64,000 bases of DNA. Source: Dactylis glomerata (Eukaryota; Streptophyta; Magnoliopsida; Poales; Poaceae). Positions 22,952 through 32,732 of this stretch are shown piece after piece; the stretch's first letter is position 1; every line of letters begins with the position of its first letter. The stretch lies in the NCBI GenBank assembly GCA_007115705.1, contig QXEO01000148.1, positions 101,125 to 165,124 of the forward strand, given 5' to 3'. The position numbers and the translations under genes are program-made. The notes beneath the pieces are model-generated. The model was not told the DNA's origin, did not search any database, and saw only the letters and a program-made list of their open reading frames with translations.

Positions 22952-25477
22952 TCACATAGGCGACCGAAAAGAACTGAAGGCAAAGGTGCCATAAAGGAAC
23001 TTGAAGCAAGAGAGAGCATTAAAAAGCAAATATGAAACACATTTAAACCTAAACCACATCCTATGCATAGGAATCTTGTAAGAAAATAAATCAACGAGGC
23101 ACATAGTAGCAAACATGGATAGATAAAACAAGTGCAACTTCAAGATTTGCAACATAAAGAGGGAAAACTTAATATTGTTGAGATCCATCAAACCATGTTT
23201 CCCTCTCTCATAGTAACTTTCAGTAGCATCATGAATAGAATTAACAATATAACTATCACATAAAGCATCCCTATCATGAGCCACATGCATAAAAGAATTA
23301 ATACTCCCCACATGAACAATCATAGTAGGAGCAGATTCAACAGAATAATTATTCTCATTACCATAATCATCAAAAATAGGAGGCATATTGTAATCATAAC
23401 TAATTTTCTCCTCAAAAGTAGGTGAACTGAAAATATTATACTCATCATCATAGCCATCATAAACTAGAGGTTTAGTATCATCATAAGCGAGAGAACAGCT
23501 ATTTTGCAAAACATATTCATCAAACATATCATCATAAGAAGGAACATGGATAGTACTAATGGTACAACAATTATTAACCTTATAATTTTCAGAACTGGTA
23601 CCAAAAAGATTTTCAATATCAAAAGTAGAGTGATTTTCCCAATCATGATCACTAACATAGGTAACAGGCATGGGAACATCATCAAGATCAGAATTATCAT
23701 AATCTATAATAGGCGCAACATGCTTAGGGGAAGATACCATTTCCTCTCTCCTTTTACTCCTCTTCTTCTTCTTCTTACTCTTCTTACTCTCTCCTTCAGG
23801 AGGGAAAGGCTTGAAAGGCATTTTCTCCACATAATCTGGTTTGCTGACAGGAACAACAGAAGAAACTTTGGAGGATTTCTCCTCTCTATTAATAAGATGG
23901 AAACATCTATTAGTCCTGTCATAGCTTGGCAAAACTTCATGTTTTATAACATTTTGTATGTAAGTATTTGCGAGGCAATCTTTAACACAATAGAGACGAC
24001 AACCACGAAGGGTGCTATTAATATAAAAAACACTCATATCTACCAAAGAAGTATTTCTAGATATCTCTTCACACCCCAAAAACAAAGTAAGCTCATCATG
24101 CTGATTTAGAGTAATCTTGTCATCACAATACAAACTTGCGGTACTCATTCGATTAGAAAGGTGACTATTAGGGCCTGAGCATTGAAAATTAAAATGACCC
24201 TTGTCATCGCAAAGTTCAAAAATAAAAGGATAAAGCTCACAAACCATCTCACCAAGCTCATCTAGAGCCTTATACCACATTCGGGTTTCTTCATTCCTGT
24301 GGTGGATACAATAATCTTCTTTGTCGTAACTCTGTTCACAAGGTCTATGTACTCCACAAAAATTAACATGCTTATAAGAAATAGGACTTTCAAAAGTTAG
24401 AGCATGTTTATTGCAATCATCAACAACAATATCACTTTTTATGCAAGTGTCTTTAAAAGGTTCATTATACACGTCCCCATTTCCCTTAGGAACATTAATA
24501 TGGGAAGCAAAGGCTCTAAAGTAATTAACAATAATTTGGGGATCAAGACCATATTTAGCACTAAGCTCTTGAAAATCAAAAGTTTCAGTGAAAGACTTAA
24601 TGCAATCATACTCATAATTTATACCTGATCCTTTTCCTTTGTCGCCATCCCAATCTTCAATATTGTTTTGAATTGTTTCAAGCAGATCCCACTTGACGTC
24701 AACATCCTTGCTTGTGAAAGACCCATCAAAGCATGCATCTAGATAGTCCTTGTAATATCCTGAAAGCCTTTCATAAAAATTATTAATAACAATATTACGG
24801 GGAAGCTCATGAATAGGACATTTGAGCATTAGTGACTTCAATCTTCCCCACGCTTGGGCAATGCTTTCTCCCTCATGTGGATGAAAATTATAAATATAAT
24901 TCCTATCCTTATAAACCTCACTAGAAGGATAGAATTTAGAATAAAAGAGAGGTACAATTTCCTCCCAGTCGACAGGTCGGCCATCCTTCAGTGTTTTATA
25001 CCATTCCGCAGCTCTGCCCTTCAGTGATAAAGAAAATAACTTCCTCTTAACTTGGTTCATCGAAATACCTGCACACTTGAACAACTCGCATAATTCATGT
25101 ATAAAGAGCAAACGATCACCGGGATGGACAGTTCCATCACCTAAATAGCAGTTATTCATAGCACGCTCAACAATTTTCATAGGTATTTTAAAAGGATGAG
25201 GAGCACAAGCATCATTAGAAACATCACATATGGGAGATAAAATATCATCAGAGCAAACTTTCTCCACTAAAGCTGGGGAACTAAAAATATCATGCTTAAC
25301 AAAACTAGCTTCCCCAAGCTTAGACTTTTCTATAGCATTAGCAATAATGGTGTTCAAAGCATTCATACTAACAACACTATTAGCATGCAAATTAAGCTCC
25401 AAAGGTTTTTTGATTTTCTCTTCAAACACTTCATATCCTAACGTAGGAAAAATACTAAAGAACTCTTTGTTTTCCAT
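22952..25477 (-). CDS. E1 Gag-like protein with long C-terminal extension (841 aa)
   Basis: It starts MENKEFFSIF. Residues about 95-270 are a retrotrans_gag core: HPFKIPMKIVERAMNNCYLG, then FSLSLKGRAAEWYKTL, EGESIAQAWGRLKSLMLKC and IHELPRNIVINNFY. The same core is found in E0 and E3. A degenerate zinc knuckle, LCDDKGHFNFQC, lies near 420; its first Cys is replaced, whereas E3 keeps CEFCGEKGHFNFQC. A lysine-rich stretch is at about 558-578. An acidic, aromatic C-terminal region follows, and the last 75 residues hold two hydrophobic segments near 775-799 and 812-835. The frame is fully open although pol is missing. The role of the extension is unknown; membrane association is inference. Confidence 0.8.
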   Translation of the reverse strand: MENKEFFSIFPTLGYEVFEEKIKKPLELNLHANSVVSMNALNTIIANAIEKSKLGEASFVKHDIFSSPALVEKVCSDDILSPICDVSNDACAPHPFKIPMKIVERAMNNCYLGDGTVHPGDRLLFIHELCELFKCAGISMNQVKRKLFSLSLKGRAAEWYKTLKDGRPVDWEEIVPLFYSKFYPSSEVYKDRNYIYNFHPHEGESIAQAWGRLKSLMLKCPIHELPRNIVINNFYERLSGYYKDYLDACFDGSFTSKDVDVKWDLLETIQNNIEDWDGDKGKGSGINYEYDCIKSFTETFDFQELSAKYGLDPQIIVNYFRAFASHINVPKGNGDVYNEPFKDTCIKSDIVVDDCNKHALTFESPISYKHVNFCGVHRPCEQSYDKEDYCIHHRNEETRMWYKALDELGEMVCELYPFIFELCDDKGHFNFQCSGPNSHLSNRMSTASLYCDDKITLNQHDELTLFLGCEEISRNTSLVDMSVFYINSTLRGCRLYCVKDCLANTYIQNVIKHEVLPSYDRTNRCFHLINREEKSSKVSSVVPVSKPDYVEKMPFKPFPPEGESKKSKKKKKRSKRREEMVSSPKHVAPIIDYDNSDLDDVPMPVTYVSDHDWENHSTFDIENLFGTSSENYKVNNCCTISTIHVPSYDDMFDEYVLQNSCSLAYDDTKPLVYDGYDDEYNIFSSPTFEEKISYDYNMPPIFDDYGNENNYSVESAPTMIVHVGSINSFMHVAHDRDALCDSYIVNSIHDATESYYERGKHGLMDLNNIKFSLFMLQILKLHLFYLSMFATMCLVDLFSYKIPMHRMWFRFKCVSYLLFNALSCFKFLYGTFAFSSFRSPM

Positions 25478-25589
25478 TAAGCCTAACTAGTGAAAATAAA
25501 AACAAGAAACAAAAATATATAATTGCAGAATCTAAAGGAAATAACTTTGAGCACTCACACAGGAGGATGCGAGTACCTTTTACCTTACC

Positions 25590-25607
25590 TCCCCGGCAAC
25601 GGCGCCA
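25590..25607 (-). promoter_or_regulatory. E1 primer binding site
   Basis: The minus strand reads TGGCGCCGTTGCCGGGGA ten bases inside the 5' LTR end. It is the same PBS as in E3 and E4 and differs from E0 and E2. Confidence 0.8.
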
Positions 25608-25617
25608 GAAAAGAGCT

Positions 25618-26815
25618 TGATGTCTACACACACGTCTGTTCTTGTAGACAGTGTTGGGCCTCCAAGTGCAGAGGTTTGTAGAGCAGCAGCAAGTTTCCCT
25701 TAAGTGGATCACCCAAGGTTTATCGAACTCAGGGAGGAGGAGGTCAAAGCTATCCCTCTCAAGCAACCCTGCAATTAAGATACAGAAAGTCTCTTGTGTC
25801 CCCAACACACCCAATACACTTGTCAGATGTATAGGTGCACTAGTTCGGCGAAGAGATAGTGAAATACAAGTAGTAGTGATGATTATAAGTAGTAAATGTA
25901 ATCTGAAATAAATATCGCTGTGAGCAAATATGTAACAAAATTGAATGTAAATGGTGTGCAAAGCTTGGAAACAAGGCGTAGGGATCATACTTTCACTAGT
26001 GGACACACTCCCAACAAATATAACATAATTGAACCAATAGATACTATCATCAATATGCAACTCAAAACAATTCTCCAATGGATAACAAACACTTATCATG
26101 TGTAGGGCTACAAAGCACTCCTCAAAGTCCGTATTTCCCCAATAGATTGTCCCACACTGTCACCGTGAACGCACTAGATGGTTCCAACAAGCACCAACAA
26201 TTCATAGAGACATTAACCAAAAAGACACACATGATGCGCACACTGTCACTGTCACACCATGATACAAGGTATCTACCAATTCAACTAGATACAAAGCTCA
26301 CGATCACATAAAGATCACATCATGGGAGAGAGAGGTGAACCACATAGCTACCAGTAGAGCCCTCAGCCCCGGGGGAGAACTACTCCCTCCTCATCGTAGG
26401 AGACAACAACAGCGATGGAGATGGCGGTGAGGTCGATGGAGATGGCGGAGACGCCGATGAAGACCGATGGAGATGGCTCTGAGGGCACTTCCCCACCCCG
26501 GCAGGGTGCCGGAATAGAGACTTCTGTCCCCCGAAATTCGTCAGTGGCAGCGGCGGAGCTGCGAAACTCTTTCTGGAAATTTACCGATTGTTTTAGGGTT
26601 TTCCATCGGGAGGCTTCTTATAGGCGAAGGGGCATCGTCAGAGGTAGACCAGGGTGGCCTCACCATGGGTGGGCGCGGCTAGGGGCTGGACCGCACCCCC
26701 CTGTGGTGTGGCCAGCCTTTGGCCCTCCTCCGGCTCTCGTTCGGTCTCCGTCCTTCGTCCGGGAAAAATAGGAGTTTCAGAACTTGTTTCGTCTAATTCC
26801 GAGAATATTTCGTCT
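25618..26815 (-). repeat. E1 5' LTR, truncated at its outer end
   Basis: It begins TGATGTCTACACAC and follows 18586-20019 until about 26800. There, TTTCGTCTAATTCCG is repeated and the sequence passes into GC-rich E0 LTR. About 200 bp of the LTR start and the target duplication are missing. The junction position is uncertain by about 20 bp. Confidence 0.8.
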
Positions 26816-27047
26816 AATTCCGGGAAAAAGAGGGCGAGGTGAGCGGCCAGGGGCCCACACCACCAGGTGGCGCGGGCCAGCCCTAGGCCACGCCACCCAG
26901 TGGTGTGGCCACCCTGGCCTACCTCTTCCAGCGCCCCCTCGCGTATATCGTCTCCCTGAAAACCTAAGACCCGTGGGGGGATCAGAGATAGACTCCGCCG
27001 CCTCTACGGGCTGGAAAACACACCAAGAGAGAAAGCTCCCCGGCAGG
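26816..27047 (+). repeat. E0 5' LTR, second piece
   Basis: GC-rich LTR sequence with a TATA-like CGCGTATATCG near 26940 and leader text CTGAAAACCTAAGACC. Its end, CCCCGGCAGG, continues directly as CAGAAATCTACC at 38943 once E2 and one GCAGG copy are removed. Confidence 0.75.
27043..27047 (+). repeat. E2 target-site duplication, left copy
   Basis: GCAGG, repeated at 38938-38942 after the E2 3' LTR. Confidence 0.9.
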
Positions 27048-27713
27048 TGATACGTCTCAAACATATCTATAATTTTTGATGCTCCATGCTTGTTCTTACA
27101 CCATTTGCTTAATGTTTTGTTACACTTCGTGGCATTTTTATGCATTTTCCGGAACTAACCTATTAACAAGATGCCATAGTGCCAGTTCCCTGTTTTCTGC
27201 TGTTTTTGTGTTTCAGAAAAGTTACACAGGAAATATTCTCGGAATTAGATGAAACAAAAGCCGAACCTCCTAATATTTACCGAAGCTTCCAGAAGTCCGA
27301 AGAGGAGACGGAGGGGGCCACGGGCCAGCCACACCATGGGGCGGTGTGGCCAGCCCCTGGCTCACGCCCCCTATGGGTGAGGCCACCCTGGCCCACTTCT
27401 GACGCTGCCCCTTCGCCTATAAAGACCCCCCAATGGGAAAAACCTAAATACCCAATCAATTTTCTAGAAACACATGATGATCTGCCGCCGTCATCGACCC
27501 GAGATCAGGAGGGCCCAGAAACTCTTCCCGACACCCTGCCAGAGAGGGGAATCGCCACCAGAGGTCTTCTTCATCGCCATGCTTGCCTCGGGCACGATGA
27601 GTGAGTAGTCTACCTTGGACTATGGTTCCATAGCAGTAGCTAGATGGTTGTCTTCTCCACCATGTACTTCATGTTTAGATCTCGTGAGATGCCTTACATG
27701 ATCGAGATTATCT

Positions 27714-27735
27714 CACTACTAGGAAAACCCTTATC
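27714..27735 (+). repeat. CACTA left terminal inverted repeat
   Basis: CACTACTAGGAAAACCC and five more bases; exact reverse complement at 32733-32754. Confidence 0.95.
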
Positions 27736-27761
27736 TGTGGAGCACCATTTTGGGGTTCAGT

Positions 27762-27955
27762 GGCGCACCTGTGGTGCGCCACGCATATCAAGCCACTAGT
27801 ATTTATTACCAGTGGCGCACGGCTATATGCGCCACGGTTATGTGTCCTATCCGTGGCGCACCTAAGTGGGGTGCGCCACGCATAATATCTGCGGCGCACC
27901 CAATTTAGGTGCGCCACGGATAGGGTGCACCACTGGCCTTAAAAATGGTGCTCCA
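27762..27955 (+). repeat. CACTA left subterminal repeat array
   Basis: Multiple copies of GTGGCGCAC and its complement GTGCGCCAC occur at spacings of 20-40 bp. Such arrays are transposase-binding regions in this superfamily. Confidence 0.8.
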
Positions 27956-28234
27956 CTGATATGTTTTCTATTTGTATTTTTTTTAGAATATAGCAGAAAT
28001 ACATAGTATACAGCACAAAAATATATAGTATACAGCAGAAATGCAAAGATATACACATCAGTAACACAGGAATTCACCAAAATACATCAATATGAAGTCA
28101 AGTGTCAGAAGACATCAATATAAAGTCAAGTGTCGAAATACATCAATATGAAGTCAAGTGTCGAATCATTAGACAAGTTAAGTACAACTTTGATCATTAC
28201 ATATTATATATGGAGTTACATATCACCTAGACTA

Positions 28235-28471
28235 CTATATGAACGGATAGATCACACCGGCGATGGCGATGAGCAAGATCGAGACCATGATCAAGAACTT
28301 CATCCGATTCTTCTTCCACACGTGTCTCCTCCACTTGGAGACCGCGAGCTCTCTTGTCTTGTACCCTTTATAGCAGTTGCCGCTGAAGTTGGTCACCTGT
28401 GCCTGGCAGTCCTCCCACTCCTCGTAGACTCCTGGAACCCGACCACTGTACACCATGTACCACTTCGCCAT
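28235..28471 (-). CDS. RNase H1 N-terminal/viroplasmin-like domain with C-terminal membrane anchor (78 aa)
   Basis: Residues 1-47, with WYMVYSGRVPGVYEEWEDC, QAQVTNFSGN and CYKGYKTRELAVSKW, match the small fold shared by the RNase H1 N-terminal hybrid-binding domain and caulimovirus viroplasmin (Cauli_VI family). The catalytic RNase H domain is absent. A basic linker, RRHVWKKNRMK, is followed by about 20 hydrophobic residues, FLIMVSILLIAIAGVIYPFI, and the stop. The frame is intact, in an element whose transposase is broken. In the family this fold binds RNA/DNA hybrids; a role here is unknown. Upstream exons are possible, so 78 aa may be only the last exon. Confidence 0.7.
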   Translation of the reverse strand: MAKWYMVYSGRVPGVYEEWEDCQAQVTNFSGNCYKGYKTRELAVSKWRRHVWKKNRMKFLIMVSILLIAIAGVIYPFI

Positions 28472-28759
28472 CTCTCTATAGACATGTAGTATATATGTTA
28501 TGAAACAAAAGGAATGACAAAGTGCAAAAACATGCTTGCATGATCACAAATACTATGGCAAGGATTCATAAGCCTAGAATAAAACATAGCATGGATGACG
28601 ATCGATCATATATAAGCAAGTCCAACATCAATCGTCAAGGCATTACGAGCCTCGGCAAGTTAAGGTTTACACACACATGTCCAACAATAGTTCGGAAACA
28701 ACACTATGATAGTAAAGTTTACGATACATCGACCCAACACTGCTAGCTAGCCACAGACA

Positions 28760-29890
28760 TCATGTAGTCCTCGCCGGGAACGGGCGCACGCCCTCTCTTA
28801 TCATGAACGTCCTTGTGTCGCGCTGCCTGTCGAGGCGTCCTTCGATCTTGCGGTTAGTCAACGCTATGCCACAATGCATGACCCCGCCGGTTGAGTCGAC
28901 ATCTTCATGAAGGACTTGCACGATCTGAGTTTGGATGCGCCAGAAATCTTCCATAAGGTCCGCATCATCGATCGCCGCAAACTTTTCGGCCCATGGTCGA
29001 AGATTAGATGGTAGCGCCCTGATCCGCTAATCCCGGACGATCCCCTTCAGGTGATGGAGGGCATAGAAGGCCTCCTTCACACTGCTAGGCGGCTGCTTGA
29101 CGCATGGAAACTTTGTCTGGTGCATGAAGATATGCTTGCCATTCTTGACTCTCTCGCCACCCTTGGTGAATTTTCCCCCCTTGTCGGCGTAGAATTGTAG
29201 AGCATCATCGAGCACACTCTTGATTTGACCATAGTTCTTCATCGGCTTCGTTTCACTCGATGAGTCAAAGTACGTCGCTTGCGACCACCTTGGGCAAATG
29301 GATATGAGTGAGCAGTATATGCCTCTGCGCAGCACAATTGAAAAATAAATTGTTGTAAGAGGACCAACCGGAGAATCTAAGAAAGAAGTTTTCACGGCGG
29401 TGTTCACTTACTCGGGAAAGCAAGGCAGAAGAATGGAGTCGATGGTCGGGTTCTCCACAAAGATATTCCCAAGGTACTCCTTCACCGTTGCCCGGTCCGC
29501 CTCGTTCACCAAGGCAACATCACGCATGAAGTAGGGGTCTACTATCACGATGCCCTTGGTCTTCTCCCTCTTCGCCTTCAACGCCATATGAAGCGTGCAT
29601 AGACGGACCAAGTTATAGTCCAGGCGGTTGGAGTGCAGCAGATTGTAGATGTCCTCGTACCGCACAAAGAAGATTTCAGCGGGTGATGTATCGACGAAGC
29701 CATGGCCCTCCGGCACCTTGATTGTGTAGACCGAGTACCCGTGATTCTTTTCTTGGAGAAGGCGCTCCTCGAGATACTGGATGCTGTCGTGCAAATTCAC
29801 GATCGCTCCACCCGCGTTGGCGAGCATCTCCTTTGTCAGCATCGGTTGACCTGCTATGTGCATGGGGAAATCACGGGGCTCTTCTCGCAT
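28760..29890 (-). pseudogene. CACTA Ulp1-like (C48 peptidase) gene, with intron and one in-frame stop
   Basis: The first exon (29890 to about 29413) ends NPTIDSILLPCFP. A donor GTAAGT at about 29412 and an acceptor GCTGCGCAG at about 29330 suggest an intron of about 83 bp. The next exon continues ICPRWSQATYFDSSS and KFPCVKQPPSSVKEAFYAL, the Asp and Cys parts of a Ulp1-like fold. The usual catalytic His before the first strand is not visible. A TAG at 29027 interrupts the frame, which then continues as ALPSNLRPWAEKFAA and MEDFWRIQTQIVQVLHED to 28760. Such genes are frequent passengers of grass CACTA elements. Confidence 0.7.
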
Positions 29891-29926
29891 GCCGTCCTCA
29901 GCCCGGAGTATCTTCCTCGGAGACGG

Positions 29927-30589
29927 CTAGCTTGAAGCCTTCTTGCTCTGGCTATGCTTCCGGCCCTTCTTCTTCTCCTCGACAGGAGCTGTGGATTGCA
30001 ACTTATCCAGCATGGGAGCAGCGGATTTCAACTGCTCATCGACCGCCTTGTGGAGTGTGGTGGGGCTGATAACATTGGCCAGATTGGGTTGTGTTGCTGC
30101 GACTTCCGGAGGCGTCTCCTGAGAACCGTCGCCGAACCACAGACGCTGCGTGCATGACAGGGGACGACCAGCTTGTTGACCACGGGAGGCTGGATCTCCA
30201 AGAGGAGGCATGTAGATTCCTTCGTTGGCCCCGATGTCGAGGAAGCCGTCAATGTCATCACCCTGATCATCGCCGCGGTTAGGTGCAGCGTCCACGTGCT
30301 CGGGTGGAGGCGATGGCGTGTGCGCGGCTAGCTGCTGATGCCTCTTGGTGGCGGGGACGAACACCGGTGGCCGTGTCTTTTTAGCGGGGGCAGCTGCGGG
30401 GCGCTGATCATCCTTTGCAAGGCGAATCTGTGACTTCGGCCATAGCAAGGGCCAGCCAATGCAACCTCCGAGAGAGTAATGCTCATCGGCTCCATGAGGT
30501 TGCATGGGAGGATCAACGCCTTCGCAACCCTTCAAAGGACGCACCAGGGTGACCCTGAACATGCCAGCAGGGATGGGCAAGTTGTGCAT
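29927..30589 (-). CDS. CACTA-associated proline-rich ORF (220 aa)
   Basis: It starts MHNLPIPAGMFRVTLVRP and has GGCIGWPLLWPKSQIRLA near residue 40-60. This segment is found in CACTA accessory ORFs between transposase and the Ulp1-like part. The middle is Pro/Ala/Asp-rich and probably disordered. The end is Lys-rich (EEKKKGRKHSQSKKASS). It is probably one exon of the same gene as the Ulp1-like part, which begins 37 bp downstream. Confidence 0.55.
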   Translation of the reverse strand: MHNLPIPAGMFRVTLVRPLKGCEGVDPPMQPHGADEHYSLGGCIGWPLLWPKSQIRLAKDDQRPAAAPAKKTRPPVFVPATKRHQQLAAHTPSPPPEHVDAAPNRGDDQGDDIDGFLDIGANEGIYMPPLGDPASRGQQAGRPLSCTQRLWFGDGSQETPPEVAATQPNLANVISPTTLHKAVDEQLKSAAPMLDKLQSTAPVEEKKKGRKHSQSKKASS

Positions 30590-31300
30590 CAGGGGGACGC
30601 TTGACTCCTAGGAGGACGCTGAAAAACTGGTGGAGCTCCGGCTCACTAAGAGTGAAGCAGGAAGGTGGGCAGTAGTAGTCGTTTCTCTTAGCCTTTTTGC
30701 GCATATGACCTTGAGTATCCGCCTGCGTCTCATCATCACCAGCGTCATCGGGGCGTCCTCCATGAAGTTCTTTCCTGATGCCCAGCTTGATCAGGTCATT
30801 TCTTCCCTTTGGCCCATCTTTGGTTTTCTCCGGCATGTTGATGATAGTGGCAACTAGACTCTCGCACACGTTCTTCGTGATGTGCATGAGATCAAGGCTA
30901 TGTCTACGAAATACCGCTTCAGACGGGGGGTGATAGGAAAGTACCATACCACTTTTCGAGGAACTTTCCTGTTCCCTCTCTTGTATTGTGATTGGCCGCA
31001 CACCGGGCATGTGGTTAGTTCCTTGTACTCATCCCGATAAAGTGCGTAATCATTGATGCATGTGTTGTACTTCACGTGCGGTAGATCGAGAGGGCACACG
31101 ACTTTCTTGGCCTCCTCGGTACTCCTTGGCAATGTGTTCCCCTCGGGAAGCTTCTCGTGCCAGTATGCCAGGTTATCGTCGAAGCTAACGTCGGTCCATT
31201 TGTGTTGCACCTTCATCTCCAAAGCTTTGAGGGTTATGTTCAGGCGTGTATCCCCGGGCCGGCACCCAGGATACAACGGAGTTTTCCTGTCTTTCTCCAT
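30513..31300 (-). pseudogene. CACTA TNP2-type transposase with catalytic core deleted
   Basis: The upper part (31300-30960) reads ITLKALEMKVQHKWTD, the zinc-ribbon CPVCGQSQYK, then VPRKVVWYFPITPRLKRYF, the opening of the Transposase_21 domain. Immediately after, another frame reads FRRHSLDLMHITKNVCESL and MPEKTKDGPKGRNDLIKLGI, which normally lies several hundred residues further on. The DDE core between them is therefore gone, and the two parts are out of frame (overlap 30854-31010). Confidence 0.8.
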
Positions 31301-31395
31301 TTGCTCTAGCTTGTCTTTCTCATGGGCAACAGCTTTGGCATTGCTTGTCTATGTGAGGAGCAGTTCTTGAACATGAGGGTCCCGCAAGGCTGAAG

Positions 31396-31770
31396 TTAGC
31401 GGTGTCTCCGTGTCTGCGTCTTCTCTACACCATCGGATCCGGTGTCATCGTCATGTCCCGCATCTCCTTCATCATGTCTGGGTGACTCTTCGCCTTCTCG
31501 TCGGCCTCCCACGTCACCATTTCCTACCAGCGGGGGCCCGTTGTTGACGTCCTCATCAATGTAGCCTTTCAAGAAACCACTCATGAGCAAGTGCTTCTCC
31601 AATGTACCGGAATCAAGCTTGATTAGGGCCCTGAGGTTGCATCTATGACAAGGACATCTTATCTTGGGCATGTTGTTCCGAATCATGACGGCCATCGCGC
31701 GTTCCTTGTATCTAGCCACCATACCTTCGCTCATGTGGCGCACCATCGTTGCCTGCATGGTATGGAGCAA
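31396..31770 (-). pseudogene. CACTA transposase-associated N-terminal domain
   Basis: MVRHMSEGMVARYKERA, then IRCPCHRCNLRALIK and TLEKHLLMSGFLKGY match the Transpos_assoc domain at the N-terminus of TNP2 transposases, with its C-x-C-x2-C cluster. An acidic linker (EEGESPRHDEG type) follows to the stop at 31396. It is separated from the TNP2 part by about 95 bp, possibly an intron. Confidence 0.7.
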
Positions 31771-32339
31771 ATGAGAATATTTTAGAATAAATTATGGTCA
31801 TATCGCCGGAAAAATTCTGCATGACCTTCCCTATAAATAGGACATATGGGTAGTGCAAAAGTTTGCCGAAACAGAAATTAATCAACATTTCGGCAAACAT
31901 CCATGCACCACGCGCCGGTACCTGCACAAACCATACACAAGCATCCATGCCCCTCTCGATCACATACAAAACACATATGCCATATATATCACACACCGCC
32001 ATACGTGCCGCGCGTCGGCCGCCACAAGGAAACAAGCATACATGTTTTCATCCAACCATATACTCACCTATTAGACAAGTTACCGACAAATCCGTGAGCG
32101 GAGAGCCAAACTATTGAGGGAGACAAGATATGTGCTAGCTAGTTGGGAGGAGAGCTAGATATATGTGGGAGGGGAGGAGGAGGAAGTGAACCCTTACATA
32201 TCTATCCAAATCCAAGTTTTGGCTAGCTACCTAAAATGGAGAAATAGTTTAAGAAAATGGGGGTGGAGAGAAGAGGAACTAGAGCTAGAGCTAGATCTAT
32301 GGGAGTGAGGGCTTGGAGTGGGAGGTAGGGGGAGATGGC
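31771..32339 (+). other. CACTA 5' non-coding region, nothing recognised
   Basis: This is the leader side of the minus-strand transposase gene. It contains AT-rich sequence and a GGGAGGGGAGGAGGAGG purine run near 32166. The overlapping small frames here look accidental. Confidence 0.4.
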
Positions 32340-32359
32340 ACCTTTATGGTGGTAGGTAC

Positions 32360-32710
32360 GACATATCCGTGGCGCACCTCGAAATGGTGCTCCACAGATA
32401 TATATAGCAGTGGCGCACCACGTATACATGCGCCACGGATATGTCTGCCACCTTTTTCAGAGGGTGGGCCCACCCATATCCGTGGCGCATGTATATGTGG
32501 TGCGCCACGGTTATCCACACTATGCGTGGCGCACCCCAAATACATGCGCCACGGATATGGGGGCCTGACACCCCAGGCCCTGGTGCTCGGTGGGGCCCAC
32601 TTATCAGTGGCGCATCTCTTGCTCGGTGCACCACGGATAAGATGATATCTGTGGAGCATGTATATGTCGTGCGCCACTGATACTTATCTGTGGAGCACCG
32701 AAACGTAGTG
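32360..32710 (+). repeat. CACTA right subterminal repeat array
   Basis: It has at least ten copies of GTGGCGCA and GTGCGCCAC, often as close inverted pairs around TATATCCGTGGCGCA. Long frames read through this array in several phases are artefacts of the repeats. Confidence 0.8.
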
Positions 32711-32732
32711 CTCCACATATAATGGGCCCATG

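Larger units (their letters stand above)
18586..26815 (-). mobile_element. E1: Gag-only Athila-like element (non-autonomous type)
   Basis: It lies on the minus strand: 5' LTR at right (25618 to about 26815, truncated), PBS, one 841-codon Gag ORF, a 2.9-kb non-coding 3' region and the 3' LTR at left (18586-20019). No protease, RT, RNase H or integrase is present in the 5.6-kb interior. The LTRs differ by many substitutions and a deletion of about 57 bp, so E1 is older than E3. Confidence 0.88.

Noticed and set aside
23504..24109. 201-aa plus-strand frame opposite E1 gag (and counterparts at 44968-45411 and 46638-47126)
   Set aside because: Exact shadows of the gag C-terminal region on the other strand. 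They recur in E3 only because gag is conserved; composition is Ile/Asn/Arg-rich from the gag codons.
27762..27955. CRISPR-like direct repeats
   Set aside because: Irregular spacing, both orientations and position at CACTA ends identify them as subterminal repeats; the window is eukaryotic.
32297..32718. Several 110-126 aa frames near the right CACTA end
   Set aside because: They are produced by the GTGGCGCAC subterminal repeats and encode only repetitive RCATD/GAPRI words.
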